Positions 53,987-63,069 of a DNA stretch of 64,000 nt are shown piece by piece; the first letter of the stretch is position 1, and every line of letters starts with the position of its first letter. The DNA is from Mesostigma viride. Taxonomy: Eukaryota > Streptophyta > Mesostigmatophyceae > Mesostigmatales > Mesostigmataceae. The notes below the pieces were generated by a model. That model saw nothing but the letters and a program-made list of their open reading frames with translations. It ran no database searches and had not been told where the DNA came from. Where the stretch lies: the NCBI GenBank assembly GCA_009746045.1, contig RPFO01000080.1:4937556-5001555 (forward strand), given 5' to 3'. Made by a program: the position numbers and the translations under genes.

Positions 53987-56317
53987 TTGCCTCATGACCC
54001 CACCAAGCATTGCACTAGGTGCCTTTGTAAGGGGCACCTAAAAGATGACTGCTGGAAAGGCAAACCCGACTATGGTTCTGACGTTGATGTTTGTCCTGGA
54101 TGCTGGAAAACACGTCACCCCATTGCAGCAGGAGCGCGCTGCACGGCACCCAGGCACAACAAGACCACGCCAGGGCGCTACAACCGCGCGGGGGCGGCAG
54201 ACCAGGGCGACACCTGTAAGCTACCCTCACCATTTTTCACAAATGGTTTCCTGTTACCTTCTGTCTGCCAAGTGTTGCCTGAGTGTGATGATGTGGATTG
54301 GGAAGTGGCATATGACATGACACTGTCACACATGATGCGTGACCCCACCATAGCTTCCCTTAGTGCAGCAGCAGAAAAGGTAATCACGTATGGTGCTCTA
54401 GCAGAGCAACTGCACAAGGTTATGGGCCATGAGGCTGTGGCTGAAAGGCTAGCCAATAAAATACAAGGCCATGATCTGGAACAGATGTGCAGGCACGTAC
54501 GTAAGCACTGTGAGCAATGTCAGCTATATGCTCCTAAGCCCAGAAAATGGCATGTGGCCACACCACCACTGGCTAGAGGCAAACTGGTTGGGGATGTTAT
54601 ACACGTGGTGAAGGACACGGTATACTACCTAGTCATAAAGGATGCCTGGTCAAGGTTTGTGGTAGTGGAGCCCCTGCCTGGGATGGATAAAGAGCAGCTG
54701 CACAGAGCTTTACAGATAGCCTTGGCACGTTTTCACCCCATTGAAAAAGTAATGCTGGATCAGCAGTTTCTCTGCATCCAGGACAGGAATGACCTGCCCA
54801 AGATAGAAGTGTCTGGGGCTCAAGATCATGAACGTCAGGGGTTGGTAGAACGTACCATGAGAGCCATCAGGGATGTGATAAGAAAAATGCCATCCAGGTT
54901 GGCTGACTCTGGTAGCTATGCTGACAGGGCATCTTGGGCAGCAGGGGTGACTACCCAGCTAAACGCCAAACCAATAATGTCCTCACCTTTTGGGGAAATC
55001 ACCCCAACTGGCCTTCAGTCAGGCAGCTATGCTTCAGAGGTACACACTCACTACAACACACAAAGGCAGCACTTAGCCAAGTTGCTGGCAAAGAAAGACA
55101 AAAACAATGCCAGGCCTGTGTTTGAAGTGGGGGACCATGTGTTATTTTTCAGAGAGGGTGACAGAGGAAGAGCACACTCTGCCAGATGGCACGGTCCAGC
55201 TGTAGTCACCAAAATTCATGAAGAAGGGACTGCAGTCACTATACAACATGACAGAGAGCGTGTGGTCAGCAAGCATAGACTCAAGCTTTATTACCCACCA
55301 CTGGCAGACGTGTCAGGGGTAGAATTCTTGGACATGGATTCAGAGCAGGAGTCTGGTGGATTGATCTCACCCAATGAATTGGCTAAGGACGTCATTGATG
55401 CAAGCACTAGCACCACAGTAGAAGCTCCTGTGTTCCTCAGTAGTGCAGCCCCACTACAACCCAATAGTCCACCTGGGCAGGAGGACGGTGCACAGGGTGA
55501 GCAGCAGGTAGCACCTCCCTCACACCTGGAGGAGTCACAAAACAGAGCAGATCCTGTCGTTCCCAGGAAGTCATTTGCTGAGATTCTTAAGGCCTTGCAC
55601 AAGGCACACAACACTAAAGCAGTTGTGGCAACAGGTACAGCACAGGTCAATGCTGTAGGGGATGCAGGTCAAGATCCTAGTATTTTGGCTGTAGACACCC
55701 AAGCACAGGTGAGTATCATCAGTGCAGAAGCTGTATCTGGTCTGAAAATGAAGGCCTCACCATGGGCTAGAGTGTCAGATTTTTCAGGCAAAACCAAAAT
55801 GCAGGTCAAAGGTCAGGTGAGCATTCAAATCTTGGGTATGCCCACTCCATTTCAGGTGGTTGAGGGCTACTCAGGGAATGCCCTGTTAGGGGAACCTTTT
55901 GTATCTTACCCTGGTGTTGTCATCTCAGCTGGGAGGTTGAGTGTGGCAGGGGTAGGACAGGTGCCTCTAGATCATTTTAAAATCCCTTTGAGCCAGATTA
56001 GCACTGGGTTGGATGCTGCCATCAATGCAGTTAAGCCCAAGTACCTCCCAGGTCAGGAACCGTGTGTGGAGGACCTCATACACTCTCAAAAGCTACACCC
56101 TTCAGCGTTTGGGCTTGGTAGATGGGATGTTGCATCCATGTCTCCCCTGTCCTATGATGATATTGTACGGGACTGCCAGACGCAGATTGGGTTTCTTAAG
56201 TGGCTTGAGGCTTTTACCAAAGCCAGGGAGGAGTGGGTTGTTCCAGATGCACGTAGTCCCACACACACACCACCTGTGACTCCTCTTGATGCTATGCCAG
56301 CTGGGCCAAGAAGCTAA
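53987..56317 (+). CDS. nested element polyprotein: zinc knuckle, integrase, aspartic protease
   Basis: 776 codons; the frame is also open upstream. CCHC knuckle CTRCLCKGHLKDDC (residues 9-22). Integrase zinc-binding segment LHKVMGHEAV…CRHVRKHCEQC (about 142-183). Catalytic core with the first Asp in GDVIHVVKD/YYLVIKDAWSRF, the second in VMLDQQF and Glu in ERQGLVERTMRAIRD. An SH3-like C-terminal domain (GDHVLFFREGDRGRAHSARW) follows. After a linker, a retropepsin: AVDTQAQVSIIS (D-T-Q instead of D-T-G), flap-like FSGKTKMQVKGQ, and ALLGEPFV in place of ILG. The protease is therefore C-terminal to the integrase. It ends at TAA 56315-56317, just where the RT frame starts. Confidence 0.88.
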   Translation: MPHDPTKHCTRCLCKGHLKDDCWKGKPDYGSDVDVCPGCWKTRHPIAAGARCTAPRHNKTTPGRYNRAGAADQGDTCKLPSPFFTNGFLLPSVCQVLPECDDVDWEVAYDMTLSHMMRDPTIASLSAAAEKVITYGALAEQLHKVMGHEAVAERLANKIQGHDLEQMCRHVRKHCEQCQLYAPKPRKWHVATPPLARGKLVGDVIHVVKDTVYYLVIKDAWSRFVVVEPLPGMDKEQLHRALQIALARFHPIEKVMLDQQFLCIQDRNDLPKIEVSGAQDHERQGLVERTMRAIRDVIRKMPSRLADSGSYADRASWAAGVTTQLNAKPIMSSPFGEITPTGLQSGSYASEVHTHYNTQRQHLAKLLAKKDKNNARPVFEVGDHVLFFREGDRGRAHSARWHGPAVVTKIHEEGTAVTIQHDRERVVSKHRLKLYYPPLADVSGVEFLDMDSEQESGGLISPNELAKDVIDASTSTTVEAPVFLSSAAPLQPNSPPGQEDGAQGEQQVAPPSHLEESQNRADPVVPRKSFAEILKALHKAHNTKAVVATGTAQVNAVGDAGQDPSILAVDTQAQVSIISAEAVSGLKMKASPWARVSDFSGKTKMQVKGQVSIQILGMPTPFQVVEGYSGNALLGEPFVSYPGVVISAGRLSVAGVGQVPLDHFKIPLSQISTGLDAAINAVKPKYLPGQEPCVEDLIHSQKLHPSAFGLGRWDVASMSPLSYDDIVRDCQTQIGFLKWLEAFTKAREEWVVPDARSPTHTPPVTPLDAMPAGPRS

Positions 56318-57720
56318 GGTTAAAGTTTGTGTGCAAGCATAAACCTCAGGCTGATGGGGGACCACCCATTTTCCATGCTAGGCCATGTGTTACTGAGTTC
56401 AGGGGCTCTACAGAGCTGACAGAGGCTGAGCTTTATACTCCTGGTATTCAGCAAACGTCTCTCAAGGTGTTGCTTTCCTTGTTTTTGCATCAGCTTAATA
56501 CAGGGAAGGATTATGTGTGTAAAGCCACAGATATCAAAAGAGCCTTTCTAAAGGGGGACCCTGCCATAGCACAGCAGGTCTGGAGAGGTCAGGTATACGT
56601 GGTGAATACTCCTAAGGTGTGGCACAGGGATATTGTTCAACCCTTGTTGAGGCCAAACCTGGGGGTTGAAGGGTTGCAGTCAGCTCCAAAAATTTTTAGG
56701 CTGTCTGCACAGGAGGTATTCATGAAGCTAGGGGCCACCTATGATGACATTGACCCTTGCCTGTTTGTCATCCCACACCCTGATGGAATGATGATGTTTG
56801 TCTGGCATGGGGATGATCAGTTAATCTCAGGTCCTAGAGCTGCAGTGGATGCTTTCATAGCTCAGGTGTCTGCCAGTTTTGAGATTGGCAAGCAGCTAGA
56901 GCTGGGCAAGGAGCCAGTCAAGTTCTGTGGCATGATGCTTGAGTTGCTGCAGCAGCAGGGCAGCTGGGTTTGTTCCATGCAGGCCTCTGCTGAATACATT
57001 AAGTCTTGTCTGGATGTCCTGCCTGTTCACATCACCCCTGACATGTGCCCTACCATTAGAGGCAAGCTTGGTTGGCTATGTGCTACATGTGCACCCCACC
57101 TGGCTTTTGTGAGCAGGGTAGATGATGAGGTACTACAGGAGGTAGGAGCACGGGCAATCAAGCAGTTGTTGCATGATGGTCCACCTTTGATGCTTCACTC
57201 ACTGGACCTGTTTACTCCCATTCACATCACGTGCATGATGGATAGTTCAATGGAGTCCAGGGTAGTTACCAAGGTTCAAGCCAGAGAGGCTGGATTGTTT
57301 TTCCTGCATAACCAAGGTGGGAAGAAGTCACTAGTCTCCTGGTTCAGTAGATTGCACAAGAGGAAAGCTGTGAGTAGCAATGTAGCTGAATGCAGGGCTG
57401 TGGTATCTTCTGTCTTGCATGCAAGGTATCTCAATCACTTGCTGGTCTGGCTTCAACACCAGGCTGGTAGCTCTGCAGGAGTGAAAGCACATTTGCTGAC
57501 TGACTCTCAATCTATCATCTCTTTCCTTGCCAATCCTTTGGCTGTACACTCGGACCTGGATTGGATTGTGCTAAAACAGGAATGCAAGTACCTGGAGTCT
57601 AAAGCCCACGTCAGGGACAAAGACAATGCTGCAGATGCACTGACCAAGGTGCCACAAGCAGCAGGACCACAATACCAGGTCTTGTATGGGTTGATGAACC
57701 CTGGTTACAGTCTGAAGTGA
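56318..57720 (+). CDS. nested element reverse transcriptase / RNase H (copia-like)
   Basis: No ATG is needed; this frame (-1 relative to the protease frame) is entered near 56290-56317, probably by frameshift. RT features: KFVCKHKPQADGG, then QQTSLKVLLSLFLHQ and CKATDIKRAFLKGDPAIAQQ, corresponding to copia DVKTAFLNG. The polymerase box is VWHGDDQLISG, so HGDD replaces YVDD. RGKLGWLCATCAPHLAFVSR matches the post-RT copia motif. RNase H: AREAGLFFLHNQGGKKSLVS and SNVAECRAVVSSVLHARYL, with LLTDSQSI and HVRDKDNAADALTKVP. The frame is open to TGA 57718-57720. Confidence 0.9.
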
Positions 57721-58103
57721 CTGGCACATTGTACATGTTAGCCCATGACCCCCTGCCTAATACTGCAGCTGAAAGGCTGCAGTGGCAGCTGGGTAGTTTT
57801 CTGACAGTGAGAAGCACTGGTCTAGAAAGTTGGGACATGATGAATGTGTTATTTATTGAATAAAATTTTGTGAGACACTTGTTTGGATGACCATGACATG
57901 CTGGGGCCTGGAGCACCCATCTCACTCAGTTAAGAAACCATGCTTGAGACATGGGGCCTTTTTAATGCATCTCTTGTACATGTGTGAGGTGACCTTTGGG
58001 TCCTAGTAGGTTATCTGACAGTTTTTTAAGGCATTGGGAATGGCTGCGTCCATTTGATGGCTATGTGTGTTTCTGTTGAAACCCAAAGAAAACTTAAAGT
58101 GGG
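57721..58103 (+). other. 3' untranslated region of nested element
   Basis: Non-coding. AATAAA at about 57860 could act as a polyadenylation signal. It ends in the short purine run AAAGTGGG before the LTR. Confidence 0.6.
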
Positions 58104-58481
58104 AGTTAGTCTAAGTCTCCCGCCTGTAGCCTAAGTGGACACGTGCCAGCACCGCCGGCGCCCAATTGGGTACTGGGACGGTGCTGGACTAGAGTAGTCG
58201 TGGCATGGACACGTGGCTGTACTCAGTATGTGATGAGCCGGTACCTCAGTACCGGGACTGTAGTTGTCATGTTAGGACTGACTAGATCAGGTTGTAACTG
58301 ATAGGTTAGTCCGTCCAGGATCAGTAAGTTAGTTTAACTTACGCAAAGTCTGGCCAGCCATCGTTGACGGCTGGCCAGCAGTATATGTGCCACATTATCC
58401 TAATGCCAAGGTGTCTCGTCGTTCACGCACACACACGCCATTTGGCAGTGCCCGAGCATTCCAGCTTTGTGTTGCATAACT
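58104..58481 (+). repeat. nested element 3' LTR
   Basis: 378 bp, identical by eye to 50995-51372. Confidence 0.95.
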
Positions 58482-58486
58482 CTTGG
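58482..58486. repeat. target-site duplication of nested LTR element, right (CTTGG)
   Basis: Identical to 50990-50994. Confidence 0.96.
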
Positions 58487-59617
58487 GATTCTATCATGAT
58501 GGACTTCATCGGCCCGTTCAAGAAGACGAAGAACGGCAACAGCATGGTCTTGGTGTTCGTGGACCGCCTGACGCGCATGTGTCACCTGGCTCCGTGTCCG
58601 GTCGACCTCACAGCGGAGGAGTGCGCCAAGATATACCTGACGCACGTGTTTCGGTTTCACGGGCTCAGCCGGCAGTTCATCTCTGACCGTGACAAGCTCT
58701 TCACGGCCAAATTCTGGCAGGAGTTCTTCGAGCAACTGGGCACCAAGGTGTCGCTGGGCACGGCCTACCACAGCTCGTCGTCGCACCTGGTGGAGCGGTT
58801 GAACCGCACGGTGCAAGAGACCATGCGACACTACACCGACACGGTGGGCAGCAATTGGGAAGAACTTCTGGGCTTGGTGGAGTTTTCCCTGAACAATGCC
58901 CCCCAGGCCGCCCATGGGTTCACCCCCTTTTTCCTCAACTCCGGCCGACACCCTCTCACACCGCTCGACTTGCTTGGGAGCCACGAACTGGGAGAGGATC
59001 AGGTCAAGCTGGATACCCTGCAAGGGGTTGAGCGGTTGCTGCAGCGGATGCACCAGGCGCATAACAGCGCGGTTCAGGGCTATCGCGCAGCGGCAGCGCG
59101 GTATCTGGCGAGGACAGCCGGCAAGCGGGATCACCGGACGCCGTCCATCGAGGTGGGCGATTGGGTCCTGGTTGAGGGCCCGCAGATCGGACGATTTTCG
59201 CACAAGGTGGAGAAGGAGCTGAAGACTAAGCTCCGACCCATGTTCCTGGGACCCTACAAGGTCCTCACCAAGTTCAATGATGTCATGTTCCAGGTGGACA
59301 TTCCCGTGTCATGGAACCTCACGTCCAACCGTTTCCACCGTGACCAGCTCAAGTTGTATCACCAGAACACCATTCAGGGTAGGGTCAATCCCCCAGCCCC
59401 ACTGGAGTTCAATCCGGATACGGGGGAACAGGAGGACGAGGTGGCCGCAATCGTGGGTCACCGGGATGTCAAACGGGGACGAGGGGTCCAGCGACAATAT
59501 CGGGTGCGATGGCGATTCGCACAACACGAGTCTGAGGACTCCTGGCGCACCGCTACCGAGTTAGCGGGGTGCGCCCGCCTACTGGAAGCTTACAAGAAGA
59601 CGCACCAGTTGCGTTAG
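58487..59617 (+). pseudogene. gypsy Pol part 2b: integrase core and chromodomain
   Basis: 377 codons including stop, continuing the integrase frame after the insertion. Catalytic D in IMMDFIGPF, D in QFISDRDKLFTAKFWQ and E in SSHLVERLNRTVQETM. The GPY/F-like end is FLGPYKVLTKFNDVMFQVDI. A chromodomain follows (EDEVAAIVGHRDVKRGRGVQ, QYRVRWRFAQHESEDSWRTA), which in chromoviruses directs insertion to particular chromatin. It is cut off from the zinc-binding half by the nested element and so inactive. Confidence 0.93.
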
Positions 59618-59642
59618 CAGACCACAGTCGGTAGGGTGTAGG

Positions 59643-61460
59643 GTGAGGGTGGTGCGTGAGCCAGGTATTAGGTACGCGTCGACTAACGCCCTGACATCTT
59701 GTGTGTGGGCTGTGCAGGGGGACGCCGCGGAGGCGCTTCCCAGAGGCCAGACTCCCGTCGGCGCCGTGGAGGCTGCTGACGCAGGATTCCGGGATGCAGA
59801 TGGGGAGTCCAGTGAGGGGGATTTGGTCGACATGGACATACCCGACGATCCGGAGGTCCCAGAACCGGAAGACTTGGGGGCAAGGACGCAGATAGCTCGT
59901 GGAGAGCCTGCGGTCCGAAGGGATGCACCAGGGGCCGGGGGCTCGAGAGATGGTGGCGGACAGACGGGGCCCTCCCCTAGTCGCGAGCGCCGACAAGAAA
60001 CCTCGTCAGGGCCTGGAGCACCGGACGCGCGTACGTTGCAGCTGGTAAAGGAGCTGCACGAGGAGACGTTCAATCCCCGGGTGTTCTTGCGTGACTACGG
60101 TCGGGAGGGGGAAGCCCTGTTGGAACGACGACGGCGTCGCCGTAATCAAATGCCGTCGGACCTCCGCGCTGATTCTATCATGGCGCGGGTCGGCCCTGTG
60201 CAGATGGAGACTTTTCGAGGGTTCGTGCGGCGCAACGTGAGGTTTCGGATCGAGACCCGCACGGCGGCGCGCAACGGCGTGGTGGTCGGGACCGACTGGG
60301 AAACACATGAGCGGGAATGCGCCTGTCACGGGTGCATGAACACGCTGGAAGCGGGTCTGGCATTCCCACGGCTCCTTCTCCTCTTACTTCCACCCCCAGT
60401 GCGGAAGCTGCTGGAATACCACTTCCCCCGGTATCTTCCGCCAGAGGGGGCGCTACGGGGTGAAAAATGCCTGCGAGAAGGGCAGTATTCGTTGCGGCAG
60501 GCTCTGGATCGCATCGTGGCTATGGATGATGAGGACCAGGATGATGGGAGTGAGGGGTATGACTCCGGTTCCGACGACGACCATCCTCCACACCCCCCCT
60601 CTCGTTCCCCTCCGCGGGATCCGCCTTCTCGGGGTTCCCAGGGGAGCGGCGGAAGAAGCCGTCCTGTGCCTCGTTATGAGGCGCCACCGCCTGCGACGGG
60701 CTGGGGGCGACCTTCAGGGCGCGGGACGCGGAGTCTTCCGAGGGCTACCGGATGGGGTGGGGGCAGCCAAGCCGCTCCTCGACGTGTTCCGGAGTGGCCG
60801 GCACGTCGTCGCTCGCCATCACCGTCCTCCCGCTCGCGTTCCCGCTCGGACTCCGGGACTGATGTACGCCCCGCTCGCCAAGCGTCACCACCACCTCGCC
60901 GACCAGAGGATCGGCAATGGGAGCGCACGTGGGGGTTGGCGGTGGAGTTGGAGCAAGAGCGAGAGAATCGGCGACGGCGAACGACTCCGACAGAGACCGC
61001 GGTGGCTAGGGCCGAACGGCCGGCTAGAGAGGAGCCGATTGATGAGGTTCCCGCTGGCACCCCGCCCGATGCGGGCCAAGAAGAGCCTACCTTCCATGTC
61101 TCCCTGGAGCCTCGCTCCCGAGGGGAAGAGGTCCCACCGGAGCCCAACTTCTTGGTCTCCTTGGAGCCTCGTCACCGGCCTACCCAGGCCGGATCGTCGA
61201 TGTCACGTCCTGCGGAGGGACCCAGCAGACCCACCGCTACCTCGGATCGACACTCGCACCTTTCCGCGGAGGGACCGTGCTTACATACCGTCCGGAATGC
61301 CGCGGAGGGTCCCAGCATGGCGGGTGTCATGGTGCCGGCGGAGCCCGTGGTTACCCTTAAGAGACGCTCGTGGCGGCGGTGCAATCAGGGCAGGGCCTCA
61401 TACAGCGGATGTTGGACCAGCTCGGGCGCCAGGGCGATCATTCAGTCGCCACCTCAGTAG
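59643..61460 (+). CDS. gypsy 3' ORF, N-terminal part, unknown function
   Basis: About 605 codons downstream of the chromodomain, in the place where env-like ORFs sit in some gypsy elements. There is no signal peptide or convincing membrane anchor, only one Leu/Pro stretch (PRLLLLLLPPPVRKLLEYHF). It has an acidic and Pro/Arg-rich middle (SPSPSSRSRSRSDSGTDVRP) and imperfect repeats FHVSLEPRSRGEEVPPEP / FLVSLEPRHR and AEGPS. The frame is probably lost near 61360, and the product continues in the next ORF. A role as a replacement Gag or accessory protein is speculation. Confidence 0.6.
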   Translation: MRVVREPGIRYASTNALTSCVWAVQGDAAEALPRGQTPVGAVEAADAGFRDADGESSEGDLVDMDIPDDPEVPEPEDLGARTQIARGEPAVRRDAPGAGGSRDGGGQTGPSPSRERRQETSSGPGAPDARTLQLVKELHEETFNPRVFLRDYGREGEALLERRRRRRNQMPSDLRADSIMARVGPVQMETFRGFVRRNVRFRIETRTAARNGVVVGTDWETHERECACHGCMNTLEAGLAFPRLLLLLLPPPVRKLLEYHFPRYLPPEGALRGEKCLREGQYSLRQALDRIVAMDDEDQDDGSEGYDSGSDDDHPPHPPSRSPPRDPPSRGSQGSGGRSRPVPRYEAPPPATGWGRPSGRGTRSLPRATGWGGGSQAAPRRVPEWPARRRSPSPSSRSRSRSDSGTDVRPARQASPPPRRPEDRQWERTWGLAVELEQERENRRRRTTPTETAVARAERPAREEPIDEVPAGTPPDAGQEEPTFHVSLEPRSRGEEVPPEPNFLVSLEPRHRPTQAGSSMSRPAEGPSRPTATSDRHSHLSAEGPCLHTVRNAAEGPSMAGVMVPAEPVVTLKRRSWRRCNQGRASYSGCWTSSGARAIIQSPPQ

Positions 61461-62257
61461 GCTACGAGGCCGCTTCCCGGGCAGCCTCACATGAGGAGTG
61501 GTCGTTGGGGGACTTCATACGGACAATTCCGGGGAGGACCGTAAGACATGGTGGGCCGGGGCCTCGAACGGAGAAGTTGTGTGTGGTATTCGAGGGACCT
61601 TTGATCTCTGTCCCTCCCGGCATGCACCTGCCCGCCCCTTTGGTTTTTCAAGCGGGTCCTTGGTGCGCAGTTGACCGTGGTGCTTACTGGGAACAACTAG
61701 AAATCACCTTCTTCCCACAGGCGCCGCTGCCCTTGCCGCAACCCGACGACCTTCGTTTTCCCCGGACGGTGGGCAACACGGTGCGGTTCGGTACCGAGGA
61801 TTGGTGGGATTGGAGGTATCAGATGGATGGAGTGGGGCACGTGGTTACGCCGCCCAAGGTGGCCCCCGCGGAAGGGCGCGCCTTCCTGGATCGGGTGGTG
61901 CCGGACATTGTAGGGGCCCCCAGGGCGACCATCCTTGAGGATCACGTGCGCACCGAGGTTTTCATGATGGGGGTGAAGTTTGTTCGTGATCACCGCTGTG
62001 GGGTGGCGGATTGGTCGGCGCTGACCCTTCTCTTTACCCACCCCCAGTACCTCGCCGGGTTCCTGGCTATGTGGCCCCGGGGTACGTGGGTGGAGCTGTC
62101 CAAGTTGGGTCGGCAGAAGACGTCCCCATATCAGATCGCCTTCGAGGTGGACTTATGTGCGCATCCAGGGGTGATGACCCATATTATGACACCCGTGGGG
62201 CGACGGGCTCTCCTTGAGGCCCAGCAGCAGCGGCGGACTACTAGCGGCGGACGCTAG
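61370..62257 (+). CDS. gypsy 3' ORF, C-terminal part, unknown function
   Basis: 295 codons in another frame. TLVAAVQSGQGLIQRMLDQL reads on naturally from the previous frame, suggesting one original protein of about 860-870 residues with a single frameshift. The sequence looks globular (FGTEDWWDWRYQMDGVGHVV, FLAMWPRGTWVELSKLGRQK) but matches no family I know. Confidence 0.55.
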   Translation: MAAVQSGQGLIQRMLDQLGRQGDHSVATSVGYEAASRAASHEEWSLGDFIRTIPGRTVRHGGPGPRTEKLCVVFEGPLISVPPGMHLPAPLVFQAGPWCAVDRGAYWEQLEITFFPQAPLPLPQPDDLRFPRTVGNTVRFGTEDWWDWRYQMDGVGHVVTPPKVAPAEGRAFLDRVVPDIVGAPRATILEDHVRTEVFMMGVKFVRDHRCGVADWSALTLLFTHPQYLAGFLAMWPRGTWVELSKLGRQKTSPYQIAFEVDLCAHPGVMTHIMTPVGRRALLEAQQQRRTTSGGR

Positions 62258-62477
62258 AGTAAATAGTTCAGTTTCGGGATGGATAGTGGAGTCCAATCCC
62301 CAAAGTTTTGGCTACTACGTCAGGGTTGGGCATGTGTATCGACCTCTAGAGGAACTGGCATTACTGACTTGCGGGTGAACCGAGGTCGGGACATAGTACT
62401 CTTATAGTAGTCTTGTTGTGTGATCCTATTATACCTTTGTACGGTAGGGACTACCGAACCCCGTGGGGGGGGAGGAG
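62258..62477 (+). other. gypsy 3' non-coding region with polypurine tract
   Basis: The purine-rich run GTGGGGGGGGAGGAG (62463-62477) directly precedes the 3' LTR and should prime plus-strand synthesis. Confidence 0.85.
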
Positions 62478-63064
62478 TGTTACGTCCCGGCCCTTTAGGT
62501 CGGACGTAACAATGGAATAAATTACTAAGGCCTTGTGGCCGTTGTACTAAGTTTTATGGACATTGACTATTGTGTGAATTGGACTAGTTATTTTGGTCCT
62601 AGGTTGCCCTTTTAGGGGCCGGTGCGGTGGCGCCGCGCCAGTTCTGAGTCTATCTGTAGTACTAGGCGTGGATCCTGTAGTTGAGGGTCGATGTCGGCCC
62701 GGATCCTACGTGGAATGATTGGCTTGGATTGGTCCAGGGAAATTGGCGTGTATCTGCGCCGCAATCAACCTAGGTTAAATTGGTCCGAGGACGAGAGTCT
62801 CGTCCTCTTGGTTTAATGAATGATACGTGCGAATACGCCTACACATTGAGCCCGGGGCAATTATCCATTTGTAATTGGTGTTGCTAGCCAATATAAGTGT
62901 GTACTAATTAGCTTGGCATCAAGCCGTGATGCCAGATATCTCACGACTCACGTCGTGAAGCGCAACCTACTTTAGGCTACCTTGAATTATTCCTAATTCC
63001 GGCAAGAAGGGTCTTTCGCTACGTACGTAGCTCATGCTAGGTGTGTCTGGGCTGGGACGTAACA
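62478..63064 (+). repeat. gypsy 3' LTR
   Basis: 587 bp, nearly identical to 47382-47964 with one extra ACGT (ACGTACGTAG near 63021) and about two substitutions. Confidence 0.94.
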
Positions 63065-63069
63065 CCTGG
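63065..63069. repeat. target-site duplication of gypsy element, right (CCTGG)
   Basis: Identical to 47377-47381. Confidence 0.95.

Larger units (their letters stand above)
50995..58481 (+). mobile_element. nested LTR retrotransposon with unusual GAG-IN-PR-RT-RH order
   Basis: 7487 bp with a perfect 5-bp duplication CTTGG. LTRs are 378 bp each (50995-51372, 58104-58481) and I see no difference between them. The ends are AGTTA…TAACT rather than TG…CA. The RT/RNase H is copia-like. The aspartic protease lies between integrase and RT, whereas canonical copia has PR-IN-RT and gypsy PR-RT-IN. No usual tRNA primer site follows the 5' LTR (TGCATTAAAAACTCC), and the polypurine tract (AAAGTGGG) is weak. 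The coding region falls in several frames. Confidence 0.92.
47382..63064 (+). mobile_element. Ty3/gypsy chromovirus LTR retrotransposon, gag-less, with nested insertion
   Basis: Perfect 5-bp duplication CCTGG. LTRs at 47382-47964 (583 bp) and 62478-63064 (587 bp) begin TGTTACGTCC and end GACGTAACA. They differ by a 4-bp ACGT indel and about two substitutions, so the insertion is recent. The order is protease, RT, RNase H, integrase, chromodomain, then a long 3' ORF. Gag is missing, and protease and pol carry frameshifts. A second LTR element (50995-58481) splits the integrase. Without it the element is about 8.2 kb. Confidence 0.94.

Noticed and set aside
58400-59203. 267-codon minus-strand frame
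   Set aside because: It is antisense to the gypsy integrase core.
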